A DNA stretch of 51,726 nt from a virus: positions 1 to 51,726 of the IMG/VR virus record IMGVR_UViG_3300017731_000006, one strand, 5' to 3'. The notes under the pieces were generated by a model. It did not search any database and was not told where the DNA came from. It saw nothing but the letters and a program-made list of their open reading frames with translations. The position numbers and the translations under genes are program-made. Positions 13,058 to 21,933 of the stretch are shown one piece after another (position 1 is the first letter of the stretch; each line of letters opens with the position of its first letter).

Positions 13058-13293
13058 CCACTGAAGAACAAAACCAAAAAATTATTCAATCTCTTGCTAA
13101 TGCGACTTTTCAGTCACTAAACCTTAATGGACTTATACATGCAGCAAAGTTTTATTGCATTAAAGAGGCAGAAGCTAAATTTGAAGAATTAGACGACGAA
13201 ACTAAAGGTAAGATTCTTTCTGAGCTCGAATCACAAGAAAAAGCTCAAGAAGAAACTGCTCAGGTTCAGGAAACCGCCCAGCAATCAGTCTAA
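13054..13293 (+). CDS. Hypothetical acidic small protein, 79 aa
   Basis: A 79-residue acidic helical protein: helices around NQKIIQSLANATFQSLN and GLIHAAKFYCIKEAEAKF, then a Glu/Gln-rich tail with repeats (EKAQEETAQVQETAQQ). No recognised family. It starts in the last 4 nt of the previous gene and ends 50 nt before the zinc-finger nuclease gene. Possibly an assembly or packaging accessory; function unknown. Confidence 0.6.
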   Translation: MTTEEQNQKIIQSLANATFQSLNLNGLIHAAKFYCIKEAEAKFEELDDETKGKILSELESQEKAQEETAQVQETAQQSV

Positions 13294-13343
13294 TTTCTGG
13301 GGCCCTGCCCTTGCTTATTATTCGGGCTCACAGTAAACGAACT

Positions 13344-14465
13344 ATGTCCCTAACCTGTAAGATATGCGGCAAGGTCTGCAAAAACAAGCAAGGCCTTCAT
13401 TCCCATGTGTCCAGAATACATAAGCTTACAATACCAGAATACTATATACAAGTATATCAGAAGAGAGATAAGCATACAGGAGAACTATTAGAGTTTAAAG
13501 ACTTTACTGATTACTTTAATAGAGACTTTAAAAATATAAATAATTTTATAAGTTGGGCTAAAAATACTAAAATTGAAGAAGTTCGGGGTTTGATGCTGAA
13601 ACAGCTCAAAGCCCGTGTAACGGGCAAAGAACTGAAGTCTGCCCCTCCGCATCTTGAATTATGTCTCAATAAGATGCCTTCTATCGATATGTTTAGAGAG
13701 TATTTTGGATCCTATTCTAAAGCTTGTGAAGAGGTTGGAGTTCCTCCTTTATACCCTAAAGGATTGATGAAAGACTTTTTTGCTTCAAATCCAGAACTGG
13801 ATGATGTGAAGATTATGATTGATACTCGCGAGCGAAAACCATTAGAGTTTAAGAAAAGTACAAGCTTAAAGTTAGACTTCGGTGATTATGCCGTGGGTGA
13901 TCCTTATTACAACTATACTTATGTTGATCGAAAGGACGAAAGCGACTTCAAGAGCACATTAACCACGGGCTTCGAACGATTCAAGCGAGAACTTGACCGT
14001 GCCAAACACTTTGATGCTTTTTTATTTGTTGTTGTAGAAGGCTCTATAGAATCAATTATAAAAAATAATATATTATTTGGTTCTAGGTCTAACTTGTCTT
14101 TTATTTGGCATAACATGAGAATATTGTCTCACGAATATGCTGGTCGTTGTCAATTTATATTTACTGGTAAAAATGGTAAAAATTTATTTGACCAGCTCGA
14201 CTCTGACTTTTATAATGAATATAATGAATTAAATGATTTATTAATTAATTTAAAAAAAGTCAAGAACGAAGACCGTGCCAGTAAAATTAGTAAAAAAATG
14301 TGGGTTATGAGAAAAAAAATATTCGAACCGGCATACGAAAAGTATGTCGCAGATGCCCGCATCGAATCTCAAAATATCATACCTAAGTTATTAGTGTACG
14401 GAAAAAAACTATGGGAAACAGACCTCCAATACTTTATCGATAATCATGTCCTGGGAAGAAGGTAA
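13344..14465 (+). CDS. C2H2 zinc finger plus ERCC4-type nuclease, 373 aa
   Basis: N-terminal classical C2H2 finger: C5-x2-C8-x12-H21-x4-H26. A linker with a helical segment follows, then an ERCC4 (XPF-type) nuclease domain from about 155: D160-T-R-E163-R-K (family IDxRE), G180-D181-Y182 (GDY) and V194-D-R-K197-D-E-S-D201-F (the ERK-like RKxxxDF). Key catalytic residues are therefore present. XPF-type nucleases cut branched or flap DNA. Here the gene overlaps the large terminase gene by 20 nt, which suggests trimming of replicative branches before or during packaging. I chose ATG 13344 over an in-frame TTG at 13311, which would add 11 residues that do not belong to the finger. Confidence 0.8.
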   Translation: MSLTCKICGKVCKNKQGLHSHVSRIHKLTIPEYYIQVYQKRDKHTGELLEFKDFTDYFNRDFKNINNFISWAKNTKIEEVRGLMLKQLKARVTGKELKSAPPHLELCLNKMPSIDMFREYFGSYSKACEEVGVPPLYPKGLMKDFFASNPELDDVKIMIDTRERKPLEFKKSTSLKLDFGDYAVGDPYYNYTYVDRKDESDFKSTLTTGFERFKRELDRAKHFDAFLFVVVEGSIESIIKNNILFGSRSNLSFIWHNMRILSHEYAGRCQFIFTGKNGKNLFDQLDSDFYNEYNELNDLLINLKKVKNEDRASKISKKMWVMRKKIFEPAYEKYVADARIESQNIIPKLLVYGKKLWETDLQYFIDNHVLGRR

Positions 14466-16320
14466 ATTCTTAATTAAGAAAAATACTCCGAATATAAATG
14501 AGGAGCTACTTAAAATAACAGGGCATCTTGAAGAGAAAGATGCCAAGTATCATTTACATAATTTCTTGCGAGAAAATATAACCTTTACTACCAACCTTAT
14601 TGCTGGGGTGGACTTATTCCCATTTCAGCACCTTGCAATTAAATCAATGCTTGAAACAGATTATTTCCTGGGTATATGGAGCCGGGGCATGTCTAAGTCT
14701 TTCAGCACCGCTATATATGCATTTCTCGATGCTATATTTAATCAAGGGGTCCAAATAGGTATTATGGCAGCTACTTTCAGGCAGTCAAAAATGATATTTG
14801 AAAAAATCGAAGACATTGCCAATAAACCAGAGGCCCAGTTTTTAGCACAATGCATAACAAAAAAATCTAAAAAGAATGACCAATGGACACTAGAAATTGG
14901 AGAGTCCAGGATTATCGCATTACCATTAGGCGACGGGTCAAAGCTTCGAGGTTTTAGGTTTCATAGGATTATTATTGACGAGTTTCTTTTAATGCCTGAG
15001 CATATATACAACGAAGTTATCTTGCCGTTCTTAAGTGTTGTTCAAAACCCTACCGAACGTGAAAAGGTTAGGAAGCTTGAAGACGACCTTATAGCTCAAG
15101 GAAAAATGAAAGAAGCAGACAGATATCAATGGCCAAACAATAAATTAATAGCTTTATCTTCTGCTAGTTATAAATTCGAATACTTATATAAAGTATATGA
15201 AACTTTTGAAGATTTGATATTAAATGGCATGCCTGACAATAGCTTAGATACTTCTAAGAGAGTTATTATGCATTTTAGCTATGATGTAGCCCCAAAAGCT
15301 CTTTATGATCAAAACTTGATTAATCAATCAAAACAGACCATGAGTCAATCTCAATTCGATAGGGAATTTAATGCTGTATTTACCGATGATAGTTCTGGGT
15401 ACTTTAAGACATCTACCATGGCGGAATGTACCGTCAAGGATGGAGAGGGGCCTCACCTAGAAATATCTGGAGATAGGGACTCTAAATATTTGCTAGCTTT
15501 TGACCCTAGTTGGGCAGAATCAGAAAGCTCTGATGACTTTGCTATACATGTGTTTAAATTAAACGATAATACCCAGACAGGGACATTAATTCATAGTTAT
15601 GCAATGCCTGGTTTAAAAATGCAAGATCATATTAATTATTTTCATTATTTATTAACAAATTTTAATATAGTAGCTATTGTTGGTGACTATGGTGGAGGTG
15701 TTCAGTTTATGCAGGCCGCAAATGCTAGCGAGCAGTTTAATAAAAGCGGTATTAATATCGGTGAGATTACAGCCAACTTTGATGACCTAGAGAAATATCA
15801 AGATGTTTTATTGCAGGCCAAGAATCAATACAATATAAAGGACAAAAGAATATGTGTATTAAGAAAAGCTACATCCGACTGGATTCGAAGAGCAAACGAA
15901 TTATTGCAAGCTAATTTTGACCATAAGAGGATATCATTTGGGTGCCGGGCATTAGATGAAAGTTATCATCAACAAGTAAAAGCCAAAGTACCTATTGACG
16001 GTTTAACATTTCTGCCAAACCAAAAAGAAGTTTTAAAAAATGCTGGAGCCTCTAAGATTATAGATTTCCTGGATCACCAGTATGACATGGTTAATTATAC
16101 AAAAAACCAATGTGCATTAATACAAGTGTCTTCCTCTACGCAGGGAACTCAAACATTTGGACTGCCCAGTAACTTGAGACGTCAAACAGGTCCAGGAAAA
16201 ACAAGAAAAGATTCTTATTCTGCACTAGTATTAGGTAACTGGATGATTAAGACTTACTATGACTTTACTATGGCAAAAACAGACCCGACCGCTGCGACAT
16301 TTGCCCCGATGATGATTTAA
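14446..16320 (+). CDS. terL: Terminase large subunit (packaging ATPase-nuclease), 624 aa
   Basis: Motor of DNA packaging. The ATPase part shows the terminase Walker A variant SRGMSKS (79-85) after the adenine-binding FPFQ segment near 62, and Walker B IIIDE (175-179). The RNase H-like nuclease part has its acidic residues at D353 (LLAFDPSW), D414 (VGDYGGG) and D540/D543 (DFLDHQYD), as in T4 gp17-type enzymes. Length is normal for the family. It overlaps the ERCC4 nuclease gene by 20 nt and is followed by an imperfect hairpin and a GTGTA promoter for the portal gene. No intein or frameshift seen. Confidence 0.93.
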   Translation: MSWEEGKFLIKKNTPNINEELLKITGHLEEKDAKYHLHNFLRENITFTTNLIAGVDLFPFQHLAIKSMLETDYFLGIWSRGMSKSFSTAIYAFLDAIFNQGVQIGIMAATFRQSKMIFEKIEDIANKPEAQFLAQCITKKSKKNDQWTLEIGESRIIALPLGDGSKLRGFRFHRIIIDEFLLMPEHIYNEVILPFLSVVQNPTEREKVRKLEDDLIAQGKMKEADRYQWPNNKLIALSSASYKFEYLYKVYETFEDLILNGMPDNSLDTSKRVIMHFSYDVAPKALYDQNLINQSKQTMSQSQFDREFNAVFTDDSSGYFKTSTMAECTVKDGEGPHLEISGDRDSKYLLAFDPSWAESESSDDFAIHVFKLNDNTQTGTLIHSYAMPGLKMQDHINYFHYLLTNFNIVAIVGDYGGGVQFMQAANASEQFNKSGINIGEITANFDDLEKYQDVLLQAKNQYNIKDKRICVLRKATSDWIRRANELLQANFDHKRISFGCRALDESYHQQVKAKVPIDGLTFLPNQKEVLKNAGASKIIDFLDHQYDMVNYTKNQCALIQVSSSTQGTQTFGLPSNLRRQTGPGKTRKDSYSALVLGNWMIKTYYDFTMAKTDPTAATFAPMMI

Positions 16321-16324
16321 AACA

Positions 16325-16357
16325 GAAAGTCGACTTTTAACTTTAAAGTAGACTTTC
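16325..16357 (+). other. Imperfect hairpin after terL
   Basis: GAAAGTC (16325-16331) pairs with GACTTTC (16351-16357); after one G-A mismatch ACTTT pairs with AAAGT. No U-tract follows, so it may be a weak terminator, a processing site or an mRNA 3' stabiliser. It is 10 nt before the late promoter at 16368. Confidence 0.5.
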
Positions 16358-16367
16358 AATAACTTTG

Positions 16368-16381
16368 GTGTACTATTAAAT
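16368..16381 (+). promoter_or_regulatory. Putative late promoter (GTGTA class) for 16382
   Basis: GTGTACTATTAAAT begins 14 nt before the portal ATG. No Shine-Dalgarno sequence, so the transcript may be leaderless. Confidence 0.65.
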
Positions 16382-18391
16382 ATGCCAAGAAAATATGTAA
16401 AAAAATCGGATTATTGGAATAATTTTAATACTGCAAATGGGGCCGGAGAAAGTCAGAACTCCCTACCATTAAAAGATGAAGAAGTAAAACCCTCAAGTGC
16501 TGGGGAAGCATATTATGCAGAGGCATCTCGCAACAGGAATGTAAATCAGCCTGGGTGTGAAGACGGAACAAGAACAAGACGAAACTATATTTCGACAAAT
16601 CAAAAACAAAATAAATATAAGAATATAGAGGACTGTCCACTTTCTTACAGTAATGAGAAGAATTACATTAGCCCTCGATCCTCAATATTGCTATGCCAAA
16701 AGGCTTATGCGAATATAGCGATCTTTAGAAATGCTATCGATGTAATGTCTGAGTTCTCAAATTCTGACATATACCTAGAAGGGGGGTCTGAAAAAGCAAG
16801 AAACTTTATAGAGAAATGGATGGATAGAATAGAAATATGGAAACTTAAAGATCAGTATTTTAGAGAATATTATAGGTCTGGCAATGTATTTATGTATAAG
16901 TTAAATGCTAAGTTCACTCCAGAAGACTTAGTAAAATTAAATAAAGTATATGCTGCTGAAAAAGAAGTATTGCCTAATAGGAAAATTCCAGTTAAGTATG
17001 TATTCTTAAACCCTTATGATTTTGTAGCTGATAGGGTATTATCTTTTGATGCTCAAGACGGAGTCTATAAGAAAATATTAAGCGAATACGATATTCAAAA
17101 GCTTAAGCACCCCCAGACAGATTACGACCAAGAAGTATTTGATGCCCTTCCTGAGGATGCTAAAAAAGCGATTAATGGTAGCCAGTTTAATCAAGAAGGA
17201 GTTTTAATTAGTCTAGATCCATCCAAACTTATATTCTCTTTTTACAAAAAACAAGACTACGAGCCGTTTGCTACTCCCTTTGGGTTTCCGGTTCTTGATG
17301 ATATAAACTGGAAGATGGAACTCAAGAAAGTGGACCAGGCAATTACTCGAACTATTGAAAATGTTATATTACTAGTTACAATGGGTAATACTCCTGACAA
17401 AGGAGGAATAAACCCAAACAACTTGAAGGCTATGCAGGATTTATTTCAAAATGAAAGCATAGGTAGAGCATTAATAGCAGACTATACCACAAAGGCGGAA
17501 TTTGTAATCCCTGACCTAAACAAAGTTCTTGGATCCGATAAATACGATATAGTTAACGAAGACATCAAGGAGGGTTTGCAGAATATTATCGTGGGTAAAG
17601 AAAACTACTCCAGCACTCAAGTTAAAGCTCAAATATTTCTCGAGAGGCTAAAAGAAGCAAGGAACACATTCCTTAATGACATTTTACAGCCACAAATAAA
17701 AGAGGTTTGCAAGGCCATGGGATTCAAGAACTACCCCAAGGCGAAGTTTGTGGAGATAGATATTAAAGATGAAGTGCAAATGCATAGAGTAACTTCTAGA
17801 CTTATCGAGATGGGCATCATAACCCCAGAGCAAGGAATGACTGCCCTCAAGCAAGGCGTTTACCCAAACCCTTCCGACTTAAAGTCTGCCCAAGAAAAAT
17901 TCGTAGAACAAAGGGAGCAGGGTTTTTATACCCCCCTGAGTGTCGCTCAGCCTATTTTACCAGAAGGTCAGGAGCTAGATCAAAGCCAGCCACAACAATC
18001 CACCCAGCAAGAAACAGGAAGACCCGCTGGCACAAAAACAAAAACAAACAATTTACTCGCAAAAGAAGATTCATACAGTAGAGCTGACATACAGTCCGTT
18101 ATATATGCCATTGAAGACTTGGGTAAACATATGGAATCTGAACTCAAGAAAGCATACGACAAGAAGCGTTTATCTAAAAACCATAAAACAATGATAGAGA
18201 GTCTTTCTGAAAGTATAGTCATGTCTTCCAATATGGACTGCTGGAAAAGCAAGGCAAGCGAATGCATTAAAGATTTTAATAATATAGAAGATTTAAATAT
18301 TATGCCTGAAGTATTAGAGGTTGGAGAAGAGCATAAAATAGTATCTTATCCTGCGGCTATACTGTATCATAGTAAAAAAAATAAAAAATAA
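16382..18391 (+). CDS. Portal protein, 669 aa
   Basis: Assigned as the dodecameric portal by position right after the large terminase, by length and by sequence shape: a disordered N-terminus, a mixed clip/stem region with a helix IAIFRNAIDVMSEFSNSD, the strand VPVKYVFLNPYDF-type segment (here IPVKYVFLNPYDFV), the QDYEPFATPFGFPVLDDIN segment that resembles portal loops, and a long helical crown part with FLERLKEARNTFLNDIL. The C-terminal 130 residues are Gln/Lys-rich and partly coiled coil, beyond the usual portal core. It has its own GTGTA promoter and is followed by another before the protease gene. Confidence 0.85.
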   Translation: MPRKYVKKSDYWNNFNTANGAGESQNSLPLKDEEVKPSSAGEAYYAEASRNRNVNQPGCEDGTRTRRNYISTNQKQNKYKNIEDCPLSYSNEKNYISPRSSILLCQKAYANIAIFRNAIDVMSEFSNSDIYLEGGSEKARNFIEKWMDRIEIWKLKDQYFREYYRSGNVFMYKLNAKFTPEDLVKLNKVYAAEKEVLPNRKIPVKYVFLNPYDFVADRVLSFDAQDGVYKKILSEYDIQKLKHPQTDYDQEVFDALPEDAKKAINGSQFNQEGVLISLDPSKLIFSFYKKQDYEPFATPFGFPVLDDINWKMELKKVDQAITRTIENVILLVTMGNTPDKGGINPNNLKAMQDLFQNESIGRALIADYTTKAEFVIPDLNKVLGSDKYDIVNEDIKEGLQNIIVGKENYSSTQVKAQIFLERLKEARNTFLNDILQPQIKEVCKAMGFKNYPKAKFVEIDIKDEVQMHRVTSRLIEMGIITPEQGMTALKQGVYPNPSDLKSAQEKFVEQREQGFYTPLSVAQPILPEGQELDQSQPQQSTQQETGRPAGTKTKTNNLLAKEDSYSRADIQSVIYAIEDLGKHMESELKKAYDKKRLSKNHKTMIESLSESIVMSSNMDCWKSKASECIKDFNNIEDLNIMPEVLEVGEEHKIVSYPAAILYHSKKNKK

Positions 18392-18405
18392 GTGTATCTA
18401 TATAA
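18392..18405 (+). promoter_or_regulatory. Putative late promoter (GTGTA class) for 18434
   Basis: GTGTATCTATATAA begins directly after the portal stop and 42 nt before the ATG at 18434, so a leader of about 25-28 nt is expected. The leader is A/T only near the start codon, with no Shine-Dalgarno sequence. Confidence 0.6.
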
Positions 18406-18433
18406 AGTATCATTTTTAATTTAAAAAAATATT

Positions 18434-20026
18434 ATGCTTCCATATAAATATATAACTAGTTTTGAAGAGAGTATAGCTGTACAAAATAACGATAGTGATC
18501 AACTAATAAGTTCTGCATCACTTGATTCACTGAAAGAGCTGGCCCCTGACAATATTGACTTCGAGAAAAACATCGACTTAGTTGGGGTTGCATTTAATGC
18601 GGCTGTAGCTAATAGGTTTAATAAAAACGGCGACGGAATAGATACCGCCACGGCATTAGCTATCAAGGATTACTTTATTCATAAACCTACGAATATTGAA
18701 CATCAAAAGCAAAAGGTAGTGGGCCATATCGTAGGTGCATCATTGTCATCTTATGGAAGTAACGAAGTTTTGGCGACCGAAGATGCTTCATTAACTGCAA
18801 AGCCATTTAATATAGCTCTCTCTGCCGTAGTGTATAAAACAGTTAACCCAGAGTTTGCGGAACTGGTCGAAAAATCAACAGACAAGGAAAGCGAGCTTTA
18901 CCAAACCGTGTCTGCAAGCTGGGAAATTGGATTTAACGATTATGTTATTGCGGTAGGCAGTGAGAATTTAGAAGAGGCAACAATCATCCCAAGAGAGCAA
19001 AGAGACGAATATTCAAAATTCCTTAAAGCATATGGGGGAAATGGCAGAACCGACAAAGGTGAAGAAGTTCATAGGTTAATAGTTGGAGACATTTACCCAA
19101 TCGGTATAGGCTTTACATCTAATCCTGCGGCTGATGTCAAAGGGGTGGTTTTATTAACAGAGGATGAGTTGCAAAACGAAGATGATAAAGAAACTGAGGC
19201 ATCGATAGAAGTATTGAAAATAAAAAATAATTTTTTACAAGAAAAAAGTTCCCATTTACATAAAGGCAATGTAATCATTAACAAGAATCATAAACTAAAG
19301 CACATTATGGACAAAGAAATTCTAAATCAAGTAACCGAAACACTCGAGGCTCAAGCTTCTTCCAAGAAATTGTCTGAAGAGGCTATTGCTAATATTACTA
19401 AAGTATTTCATGATGCTATTATCGACAAGAGCGAAAAATGGCAGCAAGAAAAAGAAGACCTTCAGAAGGAAAAAGAAGAGCTTGCTAAAGCTCAAGAGGT
19501 TTCCGATCAAGATCTTGAAGATATGAAAGTAAAGCTTTCTGAAGTTAGCGAAGAGCTTGCTACTATCAAAACTGAAGTGGCTGCACAACAAGAATCCGAG
19601 AGGTTCAACGAAAGAATGACCGAACTTGATAGTGAATTTTTGCTAGAAGATGAAGACAGAGTCCTTTTAGCTTCAGAGCTTAAAGAACTTGATTCATCCG
19701 AAGAGGCTTATGCTCAATACAAAGAAAAATTAAATGTAGTATGGAAACATAAGACAAAAGCTTTCAAAGAAGAGCAAGAAAAGATTTTTAATGAAAAGAT
19801 TGAGGAAGAGGTTCAAAAACGTCTTGCATCTCTCGCCAACGAAACCGAAGCTGAGGCAGAAACCGCTGAAGAAACAGAGGCAGCCGCAGAAGAAGTTATC
19901 GAATCCGCAGAGACCGAAGAAGAAGCTGTTGCGAATAATAATAGCGAGTCAATCGAAGAAGAAATTTCTTTAAGGGAAAAGTTTAAAAAATCTTTCTCTA
20001 AGGACGGTGTACAAATTCAATACTAA
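18434..20026 (+). CDS. Fused prohead protease and scaffold protein, 530 aa
   Basis: Residues 1-245 look like a T4 gp21-type prohead serine protease: VGVAFNAAVANRFNKNGDG, NIEHQ with H90, VVGHIVGASL, and TVSASWEIGF with S160/S162 as candidate nucleophile. Residues about 292-500 are a long acidic coiled coil (for example EKWQQEKEDLQKEKEELAK) starting with a gp22-like segment LSEEAIANITKVFHDAI, typical of internal scaffold proteins. The joint (about 250-291) is low-complexity and contains an in-frame ATG at 19307 (M292), so a separate scaffold may be made from the same gene. The gene directly precedes the decoration and capsid genes, as expected. Confidence 0.8.
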   Translation: MLPYKYITSFEESIAVQNNDSDQLISSASLDSLKELAPDNIDFEKNIDLVGVAFNAAVANRFNKNGDGIDTATALAIKDYFIHKPTNIEHQKQKVVGHIVGASLSSYGSNEVLATEDASLTAKPFNIALSAVVYKTVNPEFAELVEKSTDKESELYQTVSASWEIGFNDYVIAVGSENLEEATIIPREQRDEYSKFLKAYGGNGRTDKGEEVHRLIVGDIYPIGIGFTSNPAADVKGVVLLTEDELQNEDDKETEASIEVLKIKNNFLQEKSSHLHKGNVIINKNHKLKHIMDKEILNQVTETLEAQASSKKLSEEAIANITKVFHDAIIDKSEKWQQEKEDLQKEKEELAKAQEVSDQDLEDMKVKLSEVSEELATIKTEVAAQQESERFNERMTELDSEFLLEDEDRVLLASELKELDSSEEAYAQYKEKLNVVWKHKTKAFKEEQEKIFNEKIEEEVQKRLASLANETEAEAETAEETEAAAEEVIESAETEEEAVANNNSESIEEEISLREKFKKSFSKDGVQIQY

Positions 20027-20028
20027 AA

Positions 20029-20034
20029 AGAGGA
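20029..20034 (+). promoter_or_regulatory. Ribosome binding site for 20043
   Basis: AGAGGA, 8 nt before the ATG, within the leader AGAGGACATAAAAA. The same leader words precede the capsid gene. Unusual here because most genes in this window lack such a site. Confidence 0.75.
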
Positions 20035-20042
20035 CATAAAAA

Positions 20043-20717
20043 ATGGCTAATAGACTACTACCATTCAGACAATACAACGAACACTTCGTAGTGAATTTGT
20101 TTTCACTAGACGTAAGTGGTGCTACTTTAAGTGGCTTTACTCACGCAGCTTCAGGAGCTCACGATGCAGGTACCTTAGTAAAGGTTACTGATGGCAGTTG
20201 GGCAGCTGGAGAACCAGCCGGTTACGGAAGTGACGGCCAAGGATCTACAGAGCTTAATGCTTATCTTGGTGAAACTGGTTACCCCCATGTAGGGCGTAAC
20301 GTTAATCCTGAAGCCGCTCCAAAATTTGAAGTAGCAAGCGGAACCGACATTGTTCTTGGTGTTACCTTGAATCAAACTTTAGCATTCGACGAAAATGGAG
20401 AAAAGCTTCTTTACTATCGCCAAAAAGCACTCGAGCTTCAAGCTGTACTTCCAGGCGAAGTTGTACCAGTACTCACTAAGGGTATTATCACGGTTGCAGC
20501 AAGCGCAGTCATTGCAGGTAACGAGCCTTCAGTCGGAGATTTAGTCGCATTGGGAGCCGGAGGAAAGTTCCGTGCAGAAGGTGGCAGCGGAAACACAGTT
20601 GTTGGAAAATGCCTTGGAGTAGGAAACCGTGGAGATGTCTACGATCCTCAATCCGCCGACTACTTTGCTGGAGATGGTTCAACTGGATCATACTATATCA
20701 TCAAAATTGATCTTTAA
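20043..20717 (+). CDS. Putative capsid decoration or head-stabilising protein, 224 aa
   Basis: A 224-residue beta-rich protein with many Gly, Ala and Ser turns (SGATLSGFTHAASGAHDAG, GEVVPVLTKGIITVAASA) and a final GSTGSYYIIKIDL strand. It sits between the protease-scaffold and the major capsid gene with its own Shine-Dalgarno site, the usual place for a decoration or head-stabilising protein (lambda gpD-type position). The segment ELQAVLPGEVVPVLTKGII resembles the hydrophobic core of such proteins. No enzyme motif. Expected to be abundant, judging by its leader. Confidence 0.65.
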   Translation: MANRLLPFRQYNEHFVVNLFSLDVSGATLSGFTHAASGAHDAGTLVKVTDGSWAAGEPAGYGSDGQGSTELNAYLGETGYPHVGRNVNPEAAPKFEVASGTDIVLGVTLNQTLAFDENGEKLLYYRQKALELQAVLPGEVVPVLTKGIITVAASAVIAGNEPSVGDLVALGAGGKFRAEGGSGNTVVGKCLGVGNRGDVYDPQSADYFAGDGSTGSYYIIKIDL

Positions 20718-20730
20718 TCTGTAAGTCAAG

Positions 20731-20736
20731 AGAGGA
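20731..20736 (+). promoter_or_regulatory. Ribosome binding site for the capsid gene
   Basis: AGAGGA, 11 nt before the ATG at 20748, followed by CACAAAAAAAC. Near copy of the leader at 20029. Confidence 0.75.
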
Positions 20737-20747
20737 CACAAAAAAAC

Positions 20748-21830
20748 ATGAAAATCACACTTAAGAGAACAGAAGAACAAGTAGAACTTGTAAAAGCCAT
20801 GGCCTCTCGTAACAGAGATGTCGCTTACGAGGCTCAGCAAGCATTAGCTGAATTCATCGGGCCAGTATTGTCCGAAGTTATCGGCCAAGCTCCTACTTTA
20901 AGCAATCTTTTCACGAGCTTTCAATTCAACGAGATGGATAGCCCTAGCATTCCCTTGGACCTTTACTATGATGTAACTGCTCCAGACTATGTTAAGGTTT
21001 ACAGCACCACGGTTCCTGGCGGGTTACCCACCAACACTGTAACGCCTACCGTTTCTGAAATGAAGTTTAACACCTATCGCCTTGATAGTGCTGTTGACTT
21101 TGACAAACGTTATGCTGCTAAATCCCGCATGGATGTAATTGGAAAGACTTTTACACGTATTGCTCAAGAAATCTTGCTTCGCCAAGAAGATACATCTGCA
21201 AACTTGATCCTTGGATCTTTAGCTGATGCTCAAACTAACGGACAAGACCACTTAGTTTCCGCAAGCGGAGGTAACTTAATCCTTGACGATTTCAATAAGT
21301 TATTGACTCTTGCAAAGCGCATTAACACAGCATGGACCGGTGGAGCCCCAGAAGGTGGACGCTCTAAAGGTGTTACCGACTTGATTATGTCTCCTGAGGC
21401 AGTAGAAGGTCTTCGTGCTATGGCTTACAACCCAATTAATACTGAGCCGGGACTTGGAGCTGGTACTGCTATTCCAGCAACCGACGAAATGCGCAACTCT
21501 ATTTACAGTAACGGAGGAATTCCTGAATTCTACGGAATTAGCATCATGGAAATCAATGAGCTTGGAACTACTAATGGTACCGCTCAAAAATTCCTTGCTA
21601 CCTGGAATGCACTTAGCTCTCGTACTGACAACGATTTGGTTATCGGTCTTGACCGTGGCCGTGAATCCTTGTTCCGTGCTATTGCTCTTGATGCAGAAAG
21701 CGGATCCGAGCTTAGTCTTCTTGCTGACGACCAATACAGCGTTCGTCAACAAAAAATTGGATACTACGGTTCCATGGAAGAGGGTCGTATGATTCTCGAC
21801 AACAGAGTTCTTACAGGAATCACTCTATAA
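20748..21830 (+). CDS. Major capsid protein (HK97 fold), 360 aa
   Basis: Shell subunit of the head. The N-terminus is a helical arm (EEQVELVKAMASRNRDVAYEA), then the HK97-like E-loop region and a P-domain with SEMKFNTYRLDSAVDFDKRY, the spine-helix segment MDVIGKTFTRIAQEILLRQE, and an A-domain including LIMSPEAVEGLRA. The C-terminus SVRQQKIGYYGSMEEGRMIL carries the YGS-type motif seen in many phage capsid proteins. Position, length, strong ribosome binding site and terminator right after fit. The protease upstream may remove the N-terminal arm, but no cleavage site can be fixed. Confidence 0.9.
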   Translation: MKITLKRTEEQVELVKAMASRNRDVAYEAQQALAEFIGPVLSEVIGQAPTLSNLFTSFQFNEMDSPSIPLDLYYDVTAPDYVKVYSTTVPGGLPTNTVTPTVSEMKFNTYRLDSAVDFDKRYAAKSRMDVIGKTFTRIAQEILLRQEDTSANLILGSLADAQTNGQDHLVSASGGNLILDDFNKLLTLAKRINTAWTGGAPEGGRSKGVTDLIMSPEAVEGLRAMAYNPINTEPGLGAGTAIPATDEMRNSIYSNGGIPEFYGISIMEINELGTTNGTAQKFLATWNALSSRTDNDLVIGLDRGRESLFRAIALDAESGSELSLLADDQYSVRQQKIGYYGSMEEGRMILDNRVLTGITL

Positions 21831-21858
21831 TAAGAGCGTCTCTAAAAGGACTTCAAAG

Positions 21859-21884
21859 AATCCACCCATAGCGGTGGATTTTTT
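21859..21884 (+). terminator. Rho-independent terminator after the capsid gene
   Basis: Stem AATCCACC/GGTGGATT with loop CATAGC, followed by TTTT then G and TTT. Closes the head transcript. Confidence 0.88.
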
Positions 21885-21915
21885 GTTTATAAACATTATC
21901 ATATATATATAGATT

Positions 21916-21922
21916 AAAGGAG
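21916..21922 (+). promoter_or_regulatory. Ribosome binding site for 21934
   Basis: AAAGGAG, 11 nt before the ATG; a perfect Shine-Dalgarno core. Upstream is an alternating AT stretch (about 21900-21910) and no GTGTA motif, so the promoter, if any, is not of the usual late form. Confidence 0.7.
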
Positions 21923-21933
21923 AAAGGTAAATT

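Noticed and set aside
13311-13343. TTG start at 13311 for the zinc-finger nuclease
   Set aside because: Adds 11 residues unrelated to the finger; ATG 13344 begins directly before the C2H2 motif.
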